In this document: positions 43,073-56,187 of the stretch, one piece after another | Position numbering within the stretch: position 1 is the first letter of the stretch | How the letters are laid out: every line of letters begins with the position of its first letter | NCBI GenBank assembly: GCA_026873275.1 | Contig: JANTUC010000013.1 | Location: 1,116,001 to 1,180,000, forward strand | Direction: 5' to 3' | Length of the DNA: 64,000 nt | DNA from: Pseudopithomyces maydicus | Lineage: Eukaryota; Ascomycota; Dothideomycetes; Pleosporales; Didymosphaeriaceae | Made by a program: the position numbers and the translations under genes | The notes under the pieces: generated by a model | Database searches by the model: none | What the model saw: the letters and a program-made list of their open reading frames with translations, nothing else | Told to the model about the DNA's origin: nothing

Positions 43073-43904
43073 CGTGAATCTAGAGAAGGGTTTCCCGGTG
43101 GGTTGAAGTGGTTTCGGTGCCGATAGTTCGTGTAAAGAGGAATGTATCAATGGTTGCTCTTGATTTCAGGTCTTGTCTTCAGCTCAATCATCAAGTAAGC
43201 CTTAGGGGAGTCTTTATTTATCTCAAAAGTGTCTTATACAAGAGGCATCTATCAAGGGTACCATCTTGCAAAGGATCATGCGGGGATGGTCTCGATTAGG
43301 CAAGCGCTAGCCCCAAGATGGTGATGCTTGAGAGAGTGTTTAGGGCGCAGGTGAATACGCGTCCTCCGTAGTCGCATTGTCGAATCAGCGGATAGGAAGC
43401 TGTCTCGCGCGATTGCTTTTGACGGCTTGCTGTGCAGTGACATACCAATTGGAAATTAGTCTGCCTCCAAAGCGCGATACTGACAAACACTGTAGATCAG
43501 AACTTCGTAACCCGAATGGCCCGTTCGGTCCGATGATCAGGTCGTGGATCTTACCGCAAACGCGGATTTCACACCAGAGCGCTTTCTCAATCCAAATTGG
43601 ATCGATAGACTACAGGCTAGGCAAGATTCCACTTCACCTGGGCAACAGCATACGCACGTGTCCCCTCTATTGATTACATTCTATACTCATAAAACTGCTA
43701 CTGATGTTATTGCCTGGTTCATGTGCGCTTTGCCAACTTGATGCATATCAAAAGAATACAGATCAACGTCAACGTAAAAAGGGAACTGCATTCATTGTAC
43801 AAGATCTGCCAAGCACAGACACCGCTCGCTCAATCAAAGCTTACACATCCACATCAGCGATAAATCCCTATGCCCTACATGCTAGAAAATTACAGTCCAA
43901 GAGT
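43073..43904. other. intergenic
   Basis: No supported gene; promoter of the minus-strand gene on the left and 3' flank of the E2 gene on the right. Confidence 0.4.
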
Positions 43905-45553
43905 TTATAGCATCAACTCCAAGGGGTTCTCAATCGCCTTCTTGAGTTCCCGCATGAATTCGCCACCGACAGCGCCGTCAACGACCTTGTGGTCGAAGCT
44001 GCCGGTGATGACAATCTGGTCATCCCACTCAACGCTGGGTGTGCCGTCTTCGGAAAGCTCGCCTGGCACTGCGACCTTTTGTGTTGAGCCAATGGCGACG
44101 ATGACAGCCTGGGGAGGGTTGATGACGGCGGTGAAGCGCTCGACGGCAGGGTTCATGCCCATGTTGGAGATGGTGATGGTTCCACCCTGGTACTCCTCGG
44201 GCTTGAGCTTACCGTCACGGGCGCGCTTGCCGAGATCCTTGATCTGCGAGGAGACAGACTGGAGACCAAGACCGTTCACGTTCTTGACAATGGGAGTCAT
44301 CAGACCAACGGGAGTGGCAACGGCAACGGAGACATCGACAACGTTGTGTTGACGGATGACGACCTGACCGTTCTCCTCACGCCAAGATGAGTTGGCAGCC
44401 GGGACCTTGCGGGCGGCAACAGCAAGAGCCTTGACGAGGAAATCGTTGACGGAAAGCTTGTACTCGCCCTTGGAGGAGGCGTTGAGAGCTTCCCGAAGCT
44501 TGAGCATCTTGGAGACGGAGATGTTGGAAGCGACGAAGTAGTGAGGGTTCTGCTGCATGCTCTGGGTCAGGCGAGAAGCGATGACCTTGCGCATGCTGGT
44601 AGCGGGAATGTCCTCGTAGGTAGGAGCACCTGCGACGGCACCGGCAGCGGCGGGGGCGGACTGGGCCTTCTCGATATCCTCCTTGGTGATCTTGCCACCA
44701 GGGCCAGAGCCCTTGACGGATGAGAGGGCGACTCCCTTCTCCAGTGCAAGCTTCTTGACGGCGGGCGACGCAGCCGACTGGCGGTCGAGAGACAGCTCCA
44801 GGCGCTTGCCGGAAGAGTCGGACTCAATGGCCTGAGGAGCAGCGTCTTCCTTTGCAGGCGGGGCGGTGGCCGATCCCGACTTGGGGGGCTCGCTGGCTTC
44901 GGAAGCCTCGCCCTCCTTGGGAGCAGCAGCAGCCTGCTTGTCACCTCCAGCGTCTTCGATGGAGAAGGACTCAAAAGCGGAGACGTCTCCGCCCTCCTCT
45001 ACCAAGACGGCAATGGGCTGCGGTGTGTTAGTTTTGCCCCGGTTGCACAAGGAAACCCGTCCTAGCCACGGCGGCGGCTGCTGTTGCGGCAGGGCGTCGA
45101 TACGGGTCGGGAAAGAGCACTCACACTTCCTACGGCAACATCCTTCTCGCCAGAGTCCTTGAGGATCTTTGCAATGACACCCTCCTCCTGGAACTCGAAA
45201 TCCATCTGGGCCTTATCGGTCTCGATCTCGACCAGCACATCTCCCGGTGCTATCGAGTCGCCGATCTTCTTCTGCCAGGTGCCAATGTTTCCCGCGGTCA
45301 TAGTAGGCGACAGGGCAGGCATGCTGACGACTGTGTGGGAGGGGAAAGCTGCAGCGGGCACGGGTCAGCATTGATAGGGCGATCGGGGGTGGGCAAAGGG
45401 CAGCGGCTCACACTTGGAGGCATAGTATCTGGCGAGGGCGGCCAGAGCGGGTGCACGGCGGGTGGAGGTGGGCAAGCTTCCGCGCAGGGCAATTGAACCC
45501 CTCGAGGTCAATTGGGAGCCGGCGCGGGCCAGGAAGGTGGTGGTGGCAGGCAT
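43905..45553 (-). CDS. LAT1: pyruvate dehydrogenase E2, dihydrolipoyl acetyltransferase
   Basis: Exons 45553-45412, 45348-45125 and 45017-43905, 492 residues, phases close. The first 40 residues are an Arg/Ser/Ala-rich mitochondrial leader. A lipoyl domain follows, with Lys93 in ETDKAQMDF as the lipoylated residue. An Ala/Pro-rich linker leads to the E3-binding domain (SPAVKKLALEKGVALSSVKGSGPGGKITKEDI, about 215-250), another linker, and the catalytic acetyltransferase domain ending SFDHKVVDGAVGGEFM. The active-site His is in DHKVVDG. It transfers acetyl groups to CoA in the mitochondrial matrix. One lipoyl domain, as in yeast. Confidence 0.95.
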
Positions 45554-46167
45554 TGTGACGGGATGCCTAGGGTGGGTTGAAAATTTCCCGGGAGGCACTC
45601 AAGGAGAGACGGCAGGCGTGACCTGAGGGCGGCAGGAGCGAGCGGAGAGATGTAGGAGGAGAGCTCGCGCTCGTCTGGCGGCAGAGTCGATGTGCTGGAG
45701 ATGGAGAGTTTGTCGCGCCCAACAGAATCAAAGTGTTTAGCTGTTGGCCGGAGCTCGGCCAAGAAGATTAGTCCCCGAAGCAAAAGTGCAGCCACCACCG
45801 CCACAGGAGCTGGTCGGAGGTCGGAAGCTGGAACCCTTGGGCCAGTGACAGGGATGCGCGGTGTCGGGCTAGGTCAGGACTGTTAGGAGGCTGATGCCGA
45901 AGACACTTTGTCATTCCGCATTGCAGTGCACGAGCGCAGCGACGACTCTGCGAAGACACGACGACACCACCGACGGGCTACTCTCCCATACAGACATAGG
46001 CACAGGCACCGCTGCAGTTCCCGCGCGGACGACCACGACCACGACCACGCTACATACCCAGGTAGCTCCCCAGTCTCGACCGCCCTGTGCGCAATGGTAG
46101 CATGAGCCGCCCCGCCAGCCAGCATATGTAGAACGAGCAGCAGCAGCACCACCGCAACGACACCATC
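45554..46167. promoter_or_regulatory. divergent promoter LAT1 / SEC7
   Basis: A 614-bp shared region. CAC/GAC-rich stretches lie near 45940-46160, directly before the SEC7 start. The long frames here are antisense or chance frames. Confidence 0.4.
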
Positions 46168-49100
46168 ATGGCCGACACAGAGCCCCCGCCAGGCTCGCCC
46201 CAGGTTGAAGAAGACAGGTGGCCGAGTGGCCATGTGCAGCAGGCGTCGCCCGTAGTAGTAAGCGACGACGACGAGGAAGAGGAGAAGGAGGAGGCAGCCA
46301 CGACCGCGGCGACAGCAGCCACGACCACGACCGCCATAGCCTCGCATGCCCCAGACGGCAGCGACGATGCAGACGGGCAGGCCCCGCCGCTGCCACTGCC
46401 GCAAGCCATGGCCACGTCCACCACGGCCACCTCGACGCCCCAGACCCCCATCACCCCCGTCACCCCCAAGCTCAACATACCAGAGCCCGACGAGCCGGAC
46501 TCGCGCCGCACCGCCGAGTTCTTCGACCAGCGCATGCACCAGGACACCCGCCCGCGTACCGACTCGCAGTCCACGGCGGCAACCGCTGCCACCAGCGCCG
46601 CCCGGCCCGCAACCCGCAGCTCGCTCGTCTTCGTCATCACCGCCCTGGAGAACATTGCCGCCTCCAAAGATGCGAAGAAAAACAAGAAGCTGGGTGATTC
46701 CGTCGCTGCCGCCCTGCAGGCCATCAGTGCAGAGGGCGACCCGTCGCGCATCAATCCCGACATCCTCTTCGAGCCGCTCCAGCTGGCCTCCGAGGCCCCT
46801 TCCGTGCCCGTCTCCATCACAGCCCTGGACTGCATAGGGAAGCTGATCAGCTACTCCTACTTTTCCGTCCCTTCCGAGCCCCAGGGCGACAACGAAGCTG
46901 CCCCCCTTATAGAAAAGGCCATAGACACCATCTGCGAGTGCTTCCAAGGCGAGGCCACCCCACCCGACGTGCAGCTCCAGATTGTCAAATCATTGCTAGC
47001 CGCCATCCTGAACGACAAGATTGTCGTCCATGGTGCCGGGCTGCTAAAAGCTGTGCGCTTGACCTACAACATATTCTTGCTCTCCAAGTCGAGCGCCAAC
47101 CAGCAGGTCGCACAGGGAGCCTTGACACAGATGGTTGGAACCGTCTTCGAAAGGGTGAAGACTAGGCTGGCGGCGAAGGAGGCTAGGGTCAATCTCTCGC
47201 GCGTCTCGCTGAACGACAGGGACAATTCCGAAGACCATGTCTCCGAAGAGGTCGATGCTGAAGCCCTGCACACGAACGGCGCCGAGGCAATCATCGAGGA
47301 CGCCGAGGAGGAACATGACGATCCTGAGTCTGGCGAGCCTAGCGACAAGCCCGTGGATAAACATACTGGACCCAAAATTACACTACAAAGTTTCGAAAAC
47401 AACATGAGTTTCAACGATGACCGGATACATGACAATGCACCAACCCTCGTCACACGGATAAAAGGAAAGCCGGGGTCGAGGCAGGTGTCGGGTGTCGAGG
47501 CCTCGTCGTATCCGCCAGAAGGAGAAGGTTCGGATGAAGAGGAGGAGGACGAAATATTCGTCAAAGATGCCTATCTCGTCTTCCGGGCCATGTGTAGACT
47601 GAGTACCAAGACACTTGCCGTCGACCACGCACTCGACGTCAGGTCGCAGGGTATGCGTTCCAAACTACTGTCTCTCCACATCATCCACACTATTCTGCAC
47701 AACAACATCGCAGTCTTTGTATCACCCTACGCAACGATAAGAAGCGGTAGTGGTGATGAACCCACCACCTTTGTACAAGCCATCAAGCAGTACCTTTGCC
47801 TCAGTCTCAGCCGAAACGGTGCAAGTTCAGTCAGCAAAGTCTTCGAGGTTGCCTGCGAGATTTTTTGGCACATGTTGAAATACCTTCGTGTCATGTTGAA
47901 AAAGGAGGTGGAGGTATTCTTGAAGGAAATTTACCTCACCATTTTGGACAAAAGAAGTGCTCCGGCTTTCCAGAAACAATACATATTAACCGTTTTTCGA
48001 AGATTGGCAGCCGATCCTCGAGCCTTGGTAGAAATGTACCTCAACTATGATTGCGACCGCACCGCGCTCGATAACATGTATCAACGCGTTGTAGAGCATC
48101 TCTCTAAAATCTCAAGCACACCCGTTACAGTGTCACCTATGCAGCAGCAAGCATACCAGGAACAACGAGAGAAGCAGTCCAAAGCATCGGATTGGCAAAC
48201 CAGAGGAACCCTCCCGCCTTCTTTGTCCACAGCATCCATGAATGTACCCCAAGAAAACGAGAACGCATATCCTCCAGAATACGCTTTGAAACAAGAGTCG
48301 TTGGAAGGCCTGGTGGAAATTTTGCGGTCATTGGTAAATTGGTCCGAACAGTCCATTGCCGGTACTGCAAGAAACTCTACTGCTGAATTGAGAGGTTCGA
48401 TCGATAACCTCCGCGCCTCTACTGACAACAGAACAATCTCTGAATCCCCAAATGTTGGAGGGGACTCTGGGACGGCGACACCCATGGCCGAGGATGACTA
48501 CGGTGAATTGGAGAAGGCGAAGCAGAAGAAGACGGCCCTGACAAGAGCTGCTCGCGAATTCAACTATAAGCCGAAGCGTGGGTTGAAAACTTTGATTAAA
48601 GAAGGCTTCATCGCTTCGAATTCGCCCGAAGATATCGCGCGCTTCTTCCACGAGACTGATCTTCTGGATAAAGGGCCGCTCGGTGAGTTTTTGGGCGAAG
48701 GCGATCCGGAAAACATCGCTATCATGCATGCGTTCGTCGATCAACTGGATTTCACGAAAACACGCTTTACAGATGCTCTCCGCCGATTTCTCCAGTGTTT
48801 CCGGTTGCCTGGTGAAGCTCAAAAAATCGATCGTTTCATGTTGAAGTTTGCCGAACGATACATCACTGGCAATCCCAATGCATATGCAAATGCTGATACT
48901 GCTTATGTGCTGTCCTATTCCGTCATCATGTTGAATGTGGACCAGCACAGTAAGAAGATGAAGGGCCCTCGCATGACTCCAGAGGATTTCATCAAGAACA
49001 ATCGCGGAATCAACGATAACCAGGATCTGCCTGAAGACTATCTCCGGGGCATCTTCGATGAGATCGCTAACAAGGAGATTGTCCTGGAAACAGAGCAAGA

Positions 49101-52100
49101 AGCAGCGGCAGACAAGGGACTCGTTCAACCTCAACAATCTGGAGGCTTGGCCGCCGTTGGTCAAGCTCTGATCGGTGGTGGCCGAGACTTGCAAAGAGAG
49201 GTCTACGTGCAGGCGTCAGAAGCGATGGCTAACAAGACTGAACAACTGTACAAACAGCTTCTCCGCGCCCAGAGGCGGACTACAAGAACATTGCCAGTTT
49301 CGAAATTTATACCTGCATCATCCACAAAGCACGTCGGCCCTATGTTCGAAGTGACTTGGATGCCGTTCCTGACTGCGCTTTCTGGGCAAGCCCAAGATCA
49401 CAACATCGAGATTGTCAGGCTGTGTATCGAAGGCATTAGACTTGCTATTCGCATCTCTTGTATCTTTGATCTCGAAAGTGCACGACAAGCATTTGTCGCC
49501 TTTCTGGCGCGCTTCACTAATTTATACAACTTGAGTGAGATGAAGGCCAAAAACATGGAGGCATTGAAAGTTTTGATAGAGATCGCCAATACCGAGGGCA
49601 ATCTGCTCCGAGAGTCGTGGCGTGAGGTGCTGACATGCGTGTCCCAGCTCGACCGGTTTCAACTCATCTCAGCTGGTATTGATGAACGTTCTGTACCAGA
49701 TGTCTTGAAGACTCAATCTTCAGGTGGAAATACATCACGAAAATCTTTGAGCGTACCAAATAACAGGCGTCGGCAACTTGCGCATACGAACAGCATGGGA
49801 TTTCAAGCTGACGTTGCTGAAGAAAGTCGATCGACTGACATAGTGCGAGGTGTGGACCGCATATTCACAAGCACTGCCAACCTGTCCGGAGAAGCCATCG
49901 TCGATTTCGTGAAGGCGCTGACCCAGGTCAGCTGGCAAGAGATCCAGTCTTCTGGTCAGAGTGATTCTCCACGCACATACAGCTTGCAAAAGCTCGTTGA
50001 GATCAGTGGCTACAATATGACGCGTGTTCGTTTCGAGTGGACGAACATTTGGCAGATACTGGGTGCGCATTTCAACGAAGTCGGCTGCCACACCAACACA
50101 AATGTCGTTTACTTTGCTCTCAATTCTTTGCGCCAATTGTCGATGAAGTTTATGGAGATTGAGGAGCTCCCTGGATTCAAGTTTCAGAAGGACTTCTTGA
50201 AACCGTTCGAGCATATCATCAACAATGCAAGCGTTGTTTCGGTCAAGGACATGGTCTTACGATGCCTTATTCAAATGATCCAGGCGCGAGGCGAGAACAT
50301 TCGATCCGGGTGGAAGACCATGTTTGGAGTCTTCACTGTGGCTGCAAGGGAGCCCTATGGTAAGTCATGTACATGGTCCCTGCAATGTCCAGCTAACGAT
50401 GGTGCGCAGAGGGTATCGTCAATCTTGCATTCGAAAACGTTTCCCAGGTCTACAATACGCGCTTCGGCGTGGTCATCTCGCAAGGTGCATTCGCAGATTT
50501 GATTGTTTGCCTTACCGAATTTTCCAAAAATTACAAATTCCAGAAAAAGTCACTACAGGCTATCGAACTACTAAAATCATCTGTGCCTAAGATGCTGCGA
50601 ACACCAGAATGTTCACTTTCGGCTCGAGCAGGTTTTGTGAAAGAGTCGGACAAAGGTTCGTCAATACCGAAGCAGCCAAGCCGCCAAACACAAGAGGAGC
50701 AATTCTGGTTCCCAGTCCTGTTCGCGTTCCACGACGTCTTGATGACAGGTGAAGATTTGGAAGTACGGTCAAGAGCTCTCAGCTATCTTTTTGAAACCTT
50801 GATCACATACGGTGGCGACTTTCCTCGAGACTTTTGGGATATGCTTTGGCGGCAGCTACTATACCCTATCTTTATGGTGTTGAAGTCCAAGTCTGAGATG
50901 TCAAAGGTTCTCAACCATGAGGAGCTGTCCGTTTGGCTCTCTACGACCATGATACAGGCTCTTCGAAACATGATTCGACTCTTTACTCATTTCTTTGAAT
51001 CTCTTGAGTATATGCTCGATCGGTTCCTGGATCTTTTGGCTCTTTGTATTTGCCAAGAAAATGATACCCTTGCGCGGATAGGCAGCAACTGCTTGCAGCA
51101 GTTAATCCTGCAGAACGTGCAAAAGTTCACACCGAAACATTGGAATCAAATCGTCAGAGCATTTGTCGACTTGTTTGTACGCACCGAAGCTACAGCTTTA
51201 ATGTCGGCTGCTACAGCAGGCACTCCATCTCATTCACAGCTTTCTAATGGTCCCAATGGAGTGGATGACGAGAAGACCCCTACAGCGAGCGTTCCTCCCA
51301 AAGAACTCTCACTACAGAATGCAAACGAGGATGAATCTACCAACGATAACGCACTTGGTATTGACGGTCTAAACAGCACTCGCCGTCCGTCTGTCGTTAC
51401 CAATGACTCTTCCAGCACTCTTGCAGTTGAGAATCAGCGCATGCCCTCTCCATTGCCAAAACGCCAAACGCAGGAACTTGAGGACTACCGCCCCGAGAAC
51501 CAAGATATGCCCGCGCCTCCCGTCGTCGTGACAGCCGCCCGCCGCCGTTTCTTCAATCAGATCATCACAAAGTGCGTTCTTCAGCTCCTGATGATCGAAA
51601 CCGTACAGGAACTCTTTACCAACGACGCTGTCTATCAACAAATCCCATCCGGTGAGCTCCTTCGCCTGATGGCCGTGTTGAAGAAGAGCTATCATTTTGC
51701 GAAGAAGTTCAATGCGGATCGTGAGCTGAGGACAAGGCTGTTCAGAGAGGGGTTCATGAAGCAACCACCAAACCTACTGAAGCAGGAAAGTGGAAGCGCC
51801 AGCGTGTATGTCAGTATCCTATTCAGAATGTACCATGATACGTCCACGGATCGAGCTGCCAGTCGGGCGGACACGGAGGCCGCACTGATACCTCTTTGTG
51901 AGGACATCATTGCCTCCTATATTGAGCTTGACGAAGAAACTCAACAGCGCAACATCGTCACTTGGCGCCCGGTCGTCGTAAATGTCTTAGACGGTTACTG
52001 CGGTTTTCCAGCAGGAGAATTCGAGAAGCATGTGGAAATTTTTGCACCGTTGATTGTTGGACTACTTGGCACGGAGATGGCAAATGATATCCAGAGAGCG

Positions 52101-52256
52101 GTGCAGGCGCTCGTAATGAGAGTATTCGAGAGCAAGGTTGGTATTGAGAGGGGCTCTGTGCCTTTGATGGCAACGCCCAGGCCGGGTTCAAGAAGTCCGA
52201 GGGGCAGCTTCCACGGTAGCCCGAAACTAGATCGGAAAGCAAGTAAAGGCAGGTGA
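46168..52256 (+). CDS. SEC7: ARF guanine-nucleotide exchange factor SEC7 (BIG family)
   Basis: Exons 46168-50359 and 50410-52256 (50-bp intron GTAAGT...GCTAACG...GCAG), 2012 residues. An acidic, Ala/Thr-rich N-terminus is followed by DCB and HUS helical regions. The SEC7 catalytic domain at about 780-970 has the glutamic-finger motif FRLPGEAQKIDRFM, AYVLSYSVIMLNVDQHS and RMTPEDFIKNNRGIN. Downstream HDS helical repeats fill the rest. The protein loads GTP on Arf1 at the trans-Golgi and drives cargo sorting. Domain order and size match yeast Sec7 (2009 residues) closely. Confidence 0.97.
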
Positions 52257-52786
52257 GCAGGAGCGTGCTGACTGATACATGGCGATTTCCAATTCATGCC
52301 TTGTATGGCTAGCATTCACATTTGGCGATGTCATCTTCTTTTCTTATTGGTAGCGTTATTTGACGGGTTCTTTCTTTCTTACTTGGTGCATATACTGGTG
52401 ATACGGGATACAGCAACTTGTGTCGCAAAAAATCAGGGCTTTTAGCTTTTAGAAGGTTTTAGGCTAGTATAGGTTATTTGTATATTATGGGGAAGATGAA
52501 AGTTATACGATGTAGGTGTACTTGATGTATCAAAATAGCATACTTATTCGTAGCCATATTAGTCTGTCTAATAAAATTGCTGGTAGATCTGTTGTTCCGT
52601 ACAATGGCAATGCCATATCCTTCAGGAAATCGAATTTCCCAATCATTTTGGGTAACATTCAGACATATCCAAGCTAAAAAGACTCAATCAAGTGTAAGTC
52701 TCACGACGGCTGCCTCAGGCCGGCCCACAAGAGACACCAGGAGATGTCCGCAATTGCTTCGAGTGAGCAAGATCAGAGCGTCGGCT

Positions 52787-52832
52787 CACATACATTCGTT
52801 CTCTCCAGCCCGGTCTTGCTCGAGTGTTGATG
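52787..52832 (+). repeat. dispersed 46-bp copy of intron 1 of the PRPP synthetase gene
   Basis: CACATAC plus ATTCGTTCTCTCCAGCC... matches the minus strand of 62794-62749 at 44 of 46 positions by eye. The two differences are G to A at the donor position and C to T near the branch point. No gene surrounds this copy. Confidence 0.85.
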
Positions 52833-53605
52833 ACGATGGTTTTTACGTTGATGTGATGGGAGTCGTTTGAGTGGGCTACATACGACTTCATAAGTTCCAA
52901 AGGGGCATTGCTGCGACCAAGGCAGGCGATAAGCTCTATGTGGGGGATGAATCTGACGCCATATCCGTATCAATGGGCGACAAGGTTGGTAAGATTTAAT
53001 GGTTTCTGTGTGAGATAATCAATCGTATGCGCGTCAGGTGCAGGAAATATGGGTACCAGACCTGAGATATGTGTGGACGCTTGCTCGGCGGGACGTATTG
53101 GAAGGTCACAATTGTAGGGACTTCTGATCATTCGGCTATTCTGTGAGTAATTTGCAGGAAAACCACTGCACACTGTGGATGTTCCTTCATGTATTTTCTA
53201 ATTTCCACGCATGTTTAAACAAGACGGACATCTAGTATGGGAGAAGTGGCATATCACCATGATGTATAATTATCATAAGACCGACCGAAATTTCCATAGC
53301 TTGTCTGATTTTAGCCCGGATTATTGCTGTGATACAGCGTGTAGGTAATTGGCGTTCGGGTACCGCTGGCAAACGCGCTTATTCAAGCAAGTACCAAGCG
53401 TTTCCATAACCTAATTACTGGCCCCATTCAACTCAACCGTTTTACGAAAAGCCAAATCACCCAGGACCTCTGTTTGCAGATCCGTCGTCCGGTAGTCATA
53501 GCCTTTCAACTTTTACTGGAACCAAACCGCCTCGCTGTAAAGGCACACGCGCCGACGGAAGTTGAACCAAAATTAAACCCGTGGTTCGTGCTCGTCGCAG
53601 TCGCC

Positions 53606-53774
53606 TATAAAGACACGCACCTAAGCTGTTATATCCATTTCTAGTTGCACATCAGAATATCAACACGTTCACACTACACGGTATCCACTATACACATTCG
53701 ACAAACTCAAGGTAAGCCGTGCACAAAGTATCCTTTACAGACTGGAGCCATGATCTAACACTGATCGCCTTCAG
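53606..53774 (+). promoter_or_regulatory. TATA box and 5'-UTR intron of the small membrane gene
   Basis: TATAAA at 53606-53611. A good GTAAGC donor at 53712 and a GATCGCCTTCAG acceptor ending at 53774 define a 63-bp leader intron 14 bases before the ATG. Confidence 0.55.
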
Positions 53775-53788
53775 TACAAGACGTCGAT

Positions 53789-54086
53789 ATGGGTAGCGGA
53801 ATCTCCCGTTGTATCTTCGAGAAATGCCGTCGCGAGATCACCGCTGAAGAGCACCTGGTTCTTCAAGACCTCAATATCTTAGCCGCACTTTTCCTTGTGG
53901 TTATTCTCTGGACTCTGATCTGCGGCGTTACGCTCTGTGAGTTTGGTGACGCTCTTGTAAATAATCATGATGTTGCTAACACGGAGTGTAGACGCTTGGA
54001 AGCTGAAGGCGCGTCAGAAGCGTCAGAAGCGCCTTAGAGCAGCAAAGGCCAATGTGATCTCCGAGAAAGACTATGGCTTGGTCTAG
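53789..54086 (+). CDS. small single-pass membrane protein, 80 residues
   Basis: Exons 53789-53936 and 53992-54086; the 55-bp intron has GTGAGT, GCTAAC and TGTAG, and splicing replaces a poor tail with a typical basic one. The product has an N-terminal cytosolic or lumenal segment (MGSGISRCIFEKCRRE), one TM helix at about 27-50 (LNILAALFLVVILWTLICGVTL) and a basic tail (KLKARQKRQKRLRAAK). No family is recognised. MGSGISRC resembles a myristoylation/palmitoylation start (Gly2, Cys8), which would suggest membrane anchoring from the cytosolic side; that is inference. Confidence 0.68.
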
Positions 54087-54346
54087 TCAACAATGTTATG
54101 GTGGGCTATTGTGTAAGCGTGCACTAGGAAATACCAGTAGACATATATGGGTATGTTCTGGTTGGGTGTGCTTTTGGTGTTGGGGCCTGAGCTAGAGGCC
54201 GAACCACGGTCGCAGGTTCCAGGGCAGTTGCCATCCACTGCCCATGATGTATGAAGTCCTTTTCTAAATGTAGAAGAGTTCAATTCATATCATATCACAA
54301 ACGATCAATGATATCCAGTGAACGTGTTTGCGTAAGAGTGCATTCA

Positions 54347-56187
54347 TCAGAGACTAGCTACTAAAGCAGCCAGCATCATGCCCAGACCATCCATCTCAGA
54401 GTACCACTTTCCAATCATATCTTCAATCACCTCTTTGTATTCCCCGGTAACACTCTTTCCTGGGACACCAAGCTTCGCGATGATGAAGTCTCCCACGGTC
54501 TCTATCCCAGGGCCAGGGTGCACGCTTTTGGCTGCTAAGTCATACTCGTGCTCCCATTCCCAACTCGTCTTTGCTTCCCAAAGTACTTTACTGCTGGGCA
54601 AATTGTGCATGTTGGGGTTAGCGATGGGGCTGGTTTTATTCTCGCCTTTGACAAGAGCCATCAAAAAGCATGTTACAGAGATTCTACAGTGGTTGATTAG
54701 TTAAGATACCCATATACATCTCTAATAGAAAATGTTTGGTATAAATAGTGGTGATTTTGTTTATCTTACCTTCGCCTTGTTTCTTCCATGATCCATTCCT
54801 GCCATGTGGGCTTGGAGTGGCGTGCGTGGCGCGGGCTGAAAGGACTACCAGTGAGCGCGGAGCACCGTACGGCCAGTTTCTGTATATCTAAGTATGCGAA
54901 TAATATGACATGATCTTATTTTCTGGACTATTCCGCCTACCTCCATCGTTGTTACCACACCGGAATTGATGTTGGCGAATTCGTGACCAGATATGCTGAC
55001 GCGCATGGTCCCATAGAGCATGGTTGCTTGGAGCGCAGCAATAGACTCACCAAGTGAAAACTGCTCCATCTGAATTTAAAGTTATTTCCCACGTTGAATC
55101 AGAACGACCCACTGTGTCAAAGCCCCGAAAGGAAAGACCCACCTGTTCGTTTATATGCCGATGTTCGCTGTCGATCACCCGCCACAAGAAGTCTTTCATC
55201 CCACTAGACGAAGGCTGCGACACCAACATGCGTGCAACATTGACAGCGGCTTCTAAAGGTTTTAACATTGGCATGCTTACCACATCCGTCGTGAGAGGGT
55301 CAGTTGCTTCAGAGACACGGCCATCAAAATGCAATCTGCAGCCATAGAAGTGAATAAACGGTGGGAAAGTTTCGCGTTGGGTGAGCATACGGGGGTATGA
55401 AAACATGATCGAGAGAAGAAACTGCCGACAGCCGTTCGATAAGAAATTTGCGTTCTGCAATGGCCTTTGGATTATAGTACTGCTGTCGATAGTAATTGGG
55501 TTCCCAGTGAAAACGGGAATTTGAGCAAACGAAATTTTCTGATTCTGATCAGTTGTGTTCGTAGCATTGTAGCCGCGCCCCTTGGTTGCATTTGCAAAAA
55601 TGTGTGGCAGTGAGAAATCCCTACGTGGTCGGGATACACCGATTTGGTCGTGGGTTACAGCGCACAATTGTTGGCCATTGGTATCGCTCAAGTTATCTAG
55701 TGGATCTGTTTCTTGACCTTCGGGAATATCTGTAGTCGAAATTTTCTCTATTCCGTGTTGCGTAGTTAAACGAAAATCTTCGATTGGGATTTGATCTGAA
55801 ATGTAGCTTGCATCTTGCTGAACAGAACTGGGCTGGCTAGTAGAAGATATAAGCTGGTTTTCGTAACAACAACTTATTCGTTTTGAGGCACAGCGGGAGC
55901 ATTGTCGTTTGAAATCGCACTTAGTCTTTGCGGCCCGGCATTGCTCACATGCTTTCGGCCTGTTTCGCCTTTGCTCAGTAGCACGGCGGCGGCAATATTT
56001 GGTATGCCGTGAGCACGAGCTTTCTATGATTGATCAGCCAGATAATTTTAGTCCAGAATTGCCGGATGGTGACCTTCATCGTTGCTGCACCTACCTTGAC
56101 TAAATGGCTTTTTGCACAATACGCAAAGTATAATGGCCTTTGGCCGACCATTTCATCCGCCAATTCTTGCACCGCGACATTGCTCAT
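54347..56187 (-). CDS. fungal transcription factor with C2H2-like finger and Zn2Cys6 cluster (start uncertain)
   Basis: Exons 56187-56095, 56023-55143, 55069-54941, 54879-54770 and 54683-54347, about 516 residues. A C2H2-like finger (CVLCKKPFSQESSCSRHTKYC) spans the first intron. The Zn2Cys6 cluster follows directly (CEQCRAAKTKCDFKRQCSRCASKRISC, CX2CX6CX5CX2CX6C). The C-terminal half has the usual middle-region features: SIAALQATMLYGTMRV and TWQEWIMEETRRR. From the ATG at 56187 the frame reaches the finger only if the AAA run near 56132 gains one base; otherwise an upstream exon is missing. The gene is divergent from an MDR reductase, a common layout for a local pathway regulator. Confidence 0.78.

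Larger units (their letters stand above)
52257..53788. other. intergenic between SEC7 and the small membrane gene
   Basis: 1.5 kb without a supported gene. It holds a 46-bp copy of the PRPP synthetase gene's first intron (52787-52832). Near 53606-53611 TATAAA and a 5'-UTR intron belong to the next gene. Confidence 0.5.

Noticed and set aside
45883..46947. A 354-codon minus-strand frame
   Set aside because: Antisense of the SEC7 N-terminal exon; Gly/Arg-rich composition with no domain.
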